Below the pieces are notes generated by a model. It worked only from the letters and a program-made list of their open reading frames with translations, made no database searches and had not been told where the DNA came from. A stretch of DNA of 64,000 nt from positions 868,001-932,000 of the forward strand of contig NZ_CP026116.1 of assembly GCF_004101845.1 (NCBI RefSeq), written 5' to 3'. The position numbers were made by a program, and so were the translations under genes. Positions within the stretch are counted from its first letter, which is position 1. Each line of letters begins with the position of its first letter. This DNA comes from Latilactobacillus curvatus JCM 1096 = DSM 20019 (GTDB taxonomy: Bacteria; Bacillota; Bacilli; Lactobacillales; Lactobacillaceae). This document shows, piece by piece, positions 60,755 to 64,000 of the stretch.

Positions 60755-61247
60755 TAAACGTCAATTACCATTACTCGCGATGCTCACCGCATTGACCGTG
60801 GCACTCTCTTTGTTAATCATCATCCCGATTCCGGCGACGAAGGGCTTTGTGACGCTCTGTGAGGTCGGTATTTATACAACGGCGATCATGCTGCGAAATC
60901 CTGGCGGACTCACTGTCGGAGCCCTGAGTGGCCTATTAATCGATCTATTATCTGGTTACCCTGAGTGGTGTCTCTTCTCACTCATCATTCATGGGGGGCA
61001 AGGCTTCGTTGTAGGTCACCTGACTCGTAATGATTCAATGCGACCAAAGCAGCTGATTATCCCCCTCATTTGCGGTAGTATCGTCATGGTTGCCGGTTAC
61101 TTTTTAGCTACCAGTTTACTTTTCGGCTGGGCTGCCGGAATCGCTTCGATTTTCAGTAATATTGTTCAAAATGGACTTGGTATCGTGGTTACCATCCCGT
61201 TAGTCACTAGTTTATCCCGTATTCGACCACAATTATTTAACCACTAG
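60744..61247 (+). CDS. ECF transporter S component (B6-related)
   Basis: 167 aa with a GTG start at 60744, after GGGGG and inside the kinase end. Six helices; LAMLTALTVALSLLIIIPIP at the start and GGLTVGALSGLLIDLLSGYP resemble PdxU/ThiW/HmpT-type S components. It would dock on the shared EcfAAT module to import a pyridoxine or pyrimidine vitamer. The coupling to the kinase (11-nt overlap) supports salvage. Confidence 0.85.
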   Translation: MHFNKRQLPLLAMLTALTVALSLLIIIPIPATKGFVTLCEVGIYTTAIMLRNPGGLTVGALSGLLIDLLSGYPEWCLFSLIIHGGQGFVVGHLTRNDSMRPKQLIIPLICGSIVMVAGYFLATSLLFGWAAGIASIFSNIVQNGLGIVVTIPLVTSLSRIRPQLFNH

Positions 61248-61259
61248 GAGATTTTTTAA

Positions 61260-61823
61260 ATGACAAACGAATTACAATTAAACCAAATTCAACAAGACTT
61301 AACAAAGATGACTCAGGATGTTCTAAACGAAGCACACTTAGGAAATGGTGATTTGTTCGTCCTCGGGTGTTCAACGAGTGAAGTCGTCGGTGGTCATATC
61401 GGTAAGGCTTCTAGCAAAGAAGTCGGTGAAGTCATCATCGCAACACTTCGTGGCATTCTCAATCCATTGGGGATTCATTTAGCCGTGCAAGGCTGTGAAC
61501 ATATTAACCGTAGTTTGGTGATTGAACGTCAGGTTGCCCGCGCACACGACTTTGAAATTGTCTCAGTTGTTCCTGCTATGCACGCTGGAGGCGCCTGCTC
61601 CGTCGCTGCATTTGAACAATTCAGTGATCCGGTTGAAGTTGAACATATCGTTGCACAAGCTGGATTAGATATCGGTGATACGGCGATTGGGATGCACGTG
61701 AAATTCGTTCAAGTCCCTGTCCGCCCAACCCTTGATACATTGGGTAGTGCACATGTCACAGCTTTACGGTCACGACCAAAATACGTTGGCGGTCCTCGAG
61801 CAACATATGCACCAACTCATTAA
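61260..61823 (+). CDS. TIGR01440/UPF0340 (YwlG) family protein
   Basis: 187 aa. Conserved [58 protein letters not shown] and [19 protein letters not shown]; all UPF0340 hallmarks are present. The role is unknown. Only 12 nt behind the S component, so probably in the same operon. Confidence 0.92.
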   Translation: MTNELQLNQIQQDLTKMTQDVLNEAHLGNGDLFVLGCSTSEVVGGHIGKASSKEVGEVIIATLRGILNPLGIHLAVQGCEHINRSLVIERQVARAHDFEIVSVVPAMHAGGACSVAAFEQFSDPVEVEHIVAQAGLDIGDTAIGMHVKFVQVPVRPTLDTLGSAHVTALRSRPKYVGGPRATYAPTH

Positions 61824-61827
61824 ACGC

Positions 61828-61861
61828 AAAAAAAGCCTCGTTCTTTGAACGAGGCTTTTTG
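61828..61861. terminator. Bidirectional terminator
   Basis: Stem AAAGCCTCGTTC-TTT-GAACGAGGCTTT with A/T runs, between the pdx operon and glmS. Confidence 0.9.
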
Positions 61862-61869
61862 AATATTAT

Positions 61870-63684
61870 TTATTCAACCGTGACACTCTTAGCTAGGTTT
61901 CTTGGCTGATCTACATCATACCCTCTATGCAAACTTGCATAGTAAGCAATTAATTGACCAGGAATGATCCCCAATAATGGTGTCAATAAGTCGTTTACGG
62001 TTGGTAAAATGATCTGATCATCTGCTTCAGCAGATTCTTCGCTGACAATCGTCAAGGCTTTTGCCCCACGCGCAGTCACTTCTTGTAAGTTACCACGCGT
62101 GTGCGCAATCGTTTTAGCATCCATTAAGAATGCAATAACGGGTGTCCCCTCTTCAATCAAAGCGATGGTGCCATGTTTTAATTCGCCGGCTGCAAATCCT
62201 TCAGCTTGGATGTATGAAATTTCTTTTAACTTCAAAGCAGCTTCTAAACTCAAGGCGTAATCTTCACCACGACCAATATAAAAGGCATTGCGTGTTGTTT
62301 GTAAGTAATCAGTCGTCAAGGTTTCAATCTGTTCTTTTTCGCTCAATAAAGCTTCCATGCCAGCAGCGACTAAGCCTAATTCATGATGTACATCGAATTG
62401 TTCTGCTAGCACCAGTTGATTGTGGCGTCCGAGTGCAACAGCTAAGAATAATTCAACTGCAATTTGTGCAGTGTAGGCTTTCGTTGAAGCAACCGCAATT
62501 TCGGGGCCTGCATGCAATAATAATGTATAATCAGCTTCCCGTGAAAGTGTTGACCCTTGGCTGTTAGTGATGGTTAAGCTTGGATAATGCAAGGCATTAG
62601 TTTGTACCAACACTTGGCGACTATCAGCAGTTTCGCCACTTTGTGTTAAAAAGATAAAGAATGGCTTTTCAGATAATAGCGGCATGTGATAGCCGAATTC
62701 ACTAGCAACATGTACTTCGACAGGCTTGTGCGTTAATGTTTCAAACAAGGTCTTCCCGATTAAACCGGCATGATAACTTGTCCCAGCCGCCACGATGTAG
62801 AGGCGATCTGCATCATTCATTGCACTGAGTAACGCTGAGTCGATTTTAAGCTCTCCATCAACAGCAACGTATTCGTTCAATAAACGCCGCATAACAGCTG
62901 GTTGTTCGTCGATTTCTTTTAACATGTAGTGTGGGTATGTGCCCTTGCCCACTGCATCAGCATCCATTTCAACATGGTAGCTTTCGCGGTGAATAAAAGT
63001 GCCGTCTAAATCTTCAATTTGAACACTTTGTTTCGTGAGTGTCACCATTTCACGATCATGGATTTCAATAAAATCTTTTGTTTCATTCAACATCGCTAAT
63101 GCATCCGAGCACACAACGTTAAAGCCATCACCTACACCGATTAACAATGGCGATTTATTCTTAGCAACGTATAAGGTGTCAGGATCATCACGATCGACCA
63201 TGACAAATGCGTATGAGCCTTCAATCAACGTTAAAGCCTTCCGGAAGGCTTCCTTAGCTGATAATTGTTCTGTCTTAGCAAGGTAAGCAATCAACTGAAC
63301 AGCGACTTCCGTATCGGTTTGACTGACAAAATGGACATCCTCCAAGTATGTTTCTTTTAAAGCTAAATAGTTAGTTAACACGCCGTTGTGAACCAAGTAA
63401 AAACGACCATCTTCAGAAACATGCGGATGCGCATTATCACGACTCGCAACACCATGCGTTGCCCAACGCGTATGACCAACACCGATTGTTCCTTGTACTT
63501 CAGGCCCAACCGCTGCTTCTAGAACGCTAATTTTACCGGGTTCTTTAACTAAGTAGTCATGCCCAGTTTTGCTGTTCACGTAAATGCCCGCTGAATCGTA
63601 ACCACGATACGCCAACTTCTCTAATCCGTTTAATAAAATTTCAGTTGTCTTTTCATTGCCAATTACGCCTACGATTCCACACAT
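61870..63684 (-). CDS. glmS: Glucosamine-6-phosphate synthase
   Basis: 604 aa. N-terminal Ntn glutaminase starting MCGIVGVIG (Cys2 catalytic), with GHTRWATHG; two SIS domains (VAAGTSYHAGLIGKTLFETL; LTQSGETADSR; IGRGEDYALSLEAALKLKEI) and the LAKSVTVE end. It makes GlcN6P from Fru6P and glutamine for peptidoglycan. The leader (about 60 nt from the -10) is too short for a glmS ribozyme; control is probably at transcription initiation. Confidence 0.97.
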   Translation of the reverse strand: MCGIVGVIGNEKTTEILLNGLEKLAYRGYDSAGIYVNSKTGHDYLVKEPGKISVLEAAVGPEVQGTIGVGHTRWATHGVASRDNAHPHVSEDGRFYLVHNGVLTNYLALKETYLEDVHFVSQTDTEVAVQLIAYLAKTEQLSAKEAFRKALTLIEGSYAFVMVDRDDPDTLYVAKNKSPLLIGVGDGFNVVCSDALAMLNETKDFIEIHDREMVTLTKQSVQIEDLDGTFIHRESYHVEMDADAVGKGTYPHYMLKEIDEQPAVMRRLLNEYVAVDGELKIDSALLSAMNDADRLYIVAAGTSYHAGLIGKTLFETLTHKPVEVHVASEFGYHMPLLSEKPFFIFLTQSGETADSRQVLVQTNALHYPSLTITNSQGSTLSREADYTLLLHAGPEIAVASTKAYTAQIAVELFLAVALGRHNQLVLAEQFDVHHELGLVAAGMEALLSEKEQIETLTTDYLQTTRNAFYIGRGEDYALSLEAALKLKEISYIQAEGFAAGELKHGTIALIEEGTPVIAFLMDAKTIAHTRGNLQEVTARGAKALTIVSEESAEADDQIILPTVNDLLTPLLGIIPGQLIAYYASLHRGYDVDQPRNLAKSVTVE

Positions 63685-63728
63685 TATAAAAATCCTCTTT
63701 TCAACTTTGGTTTAATATTCTTTAATCA

Positions 63729-63821
63729 ATTGGTACAACACTTAAATATAATAGCACCAACGATTTTAATGTCAACATTTTTATTGGTATATATAAATTT
63801 ATAATTTTGGTATAGTCCAAA
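63729..63821. promoter_or_regulatory. glmS promoter with NagR-like operator motifs
   Basis: Minus-strand -35 TTGACA (63775-63770) and -10 TATTAT (63753-63748), 16-nt spacer. Plus-strand motifs resembling the GntR/HutC NagR box: ATTGGTACAACAC (63729-63741, over the start region), ATTGGTATATATAAAT (63783-63798), and the palindrome TTTGG-TATAGT-CCAAA (63806-63821). Regulation by amino sugars is inferred. Confidence 0.55.
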
Positions 63822-63889
63822 TATTTTCCGCTATCTAGCGCTTTTATGCTATACTAAGACCAGTCAATTTTAGAAAAGGAGTTTCTGTA

Positions 63890-64000
63890 ATGAAAAAGAG
63901 CATCTTGTTAATTCGAAGTATTTCTCTTCTTGGCCTATTAGTCGGACTGAGCTTTATCGTCGTTGCACCTAAAACAATCGCCTTACATATTGCCGCCAAT
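63890..64000 (+). CDS. DUF1648/SdpI-like membrane protein, N-terminal part
   Basis: The ATG at 63890 follows AAAAGGAG; -10 TATACT (63850-63855, extended TGC). Thirty-seven codons before the window edge: one transmembrane helix, then VAPKTIALHIAAN, similar to the PxxIxxHxxxxG turn of DUF1648/SdpI immunity-like proteins. Too little is present for certainty. Confidence 0.45.
   Translation, partial: MKKSILLIRSISLLGLLVGLSFIVVAPKTIALHIAAN

Noticed and set aside
61870-63890. glmS ribozyme
   Set aside because: The space between promoter and ATG is too short and no conserved ribozyme core sequence is visible.

Overview
The window reads as a chromosomal segment of a low-to-moderate GC member of the Lactobacillales. 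Strong AGGAGG-type ribosome sites, frequent GTG/TTG starts, a complete comG operon next to a ytxK-type methyltransferase and ackA, glnR-glnA, and a tmRNA tag ending in SYAVAA all point that way. Gene content, gene order and IS types look most like Latilactobacillus (L. sakei / L. curvatus). That placement is inference and was not tested by database search.

The left 9.3 kb is the accessory part. After a truncated DinB-family gene, a lipoprotein tyrosine phosphatase and small membrane proteins, there is an IS30 element (2205-3248) and then a heavily eroded prophage. Its limits are marked by a 41-bp perfect direct repeat (3260-3300 and 9251-9291) that lies in the 3' end of lepA. This is the expected signature of a phage that integrates into the end of lepA and restores its last codons. 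What remains is the C-terminal part of a tyrosine integrase with arm-site-like repeats, the C-terminal part of an ArpU-type late regulator, a block of tightly packed tRNA-like folds, an unrecognised 268-aa gene between terminator-like hairpins, a few small phage genes and a decapitated small terminase subunit. Two nearly identical IS3-family copies in opposite orientation bound the surviving core and probably drove the deletions.

From 9.2 to 24 kb the genome is mostly core: lepA, a membrane protein paired with a DNA-entry-type nuclease, TraX- and DUF805-family membrane proteins, ssrA (tmRNA), ackA, a ytxK-type methyltransferase, the complete comGA-comGG operon for the transformation pseudopilus, yebC, vanZ and tRNA-Ala(CGC). 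From 24 to 41 kb: a cytochrome b5-like protein, YeiH with a divergent LysR regulator, a MATE exporter, an RluA enzyme, two flavin reductase-type proteins, glnRA under an evident GlnR box, a degenerate Tag-like protein with an XRE regulator, ynbB-miaA, and a cell-envelope/housekeeping cluster (rhodanese, glk, yqgQ, a rhomboid-fold protein lacking its catalytic residues, fthC, rpmG, a class B PBP).

From 43 to 64 kb: YfhO, a CPA1-type antiporter, murB, exoA, an epsilon-type exonuclease, an EamA transporter, tsaE, pta, ung, a HAD phosphatase, a LURP-one-like protein, a frameshifted DUF554 gene, and a vitamin B6 module (MocR/PdxR-type regulator divergent from a pyridoxine kinase and an ECF S component, with a strong inverted repeat over the promoter). 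The window ends with glmS, whose short leader has no room for a glmS ribozyme but carries NagR-like operator motifs.

The most unusual structures are the covarying tandem hairpins at 37539-37772, the prophage tRNA-like array at 6946-7296 with the unknown gene beside it, the catalytically dead rhomboid and Tag homologues, and a possible small RNA at 50693-50845.
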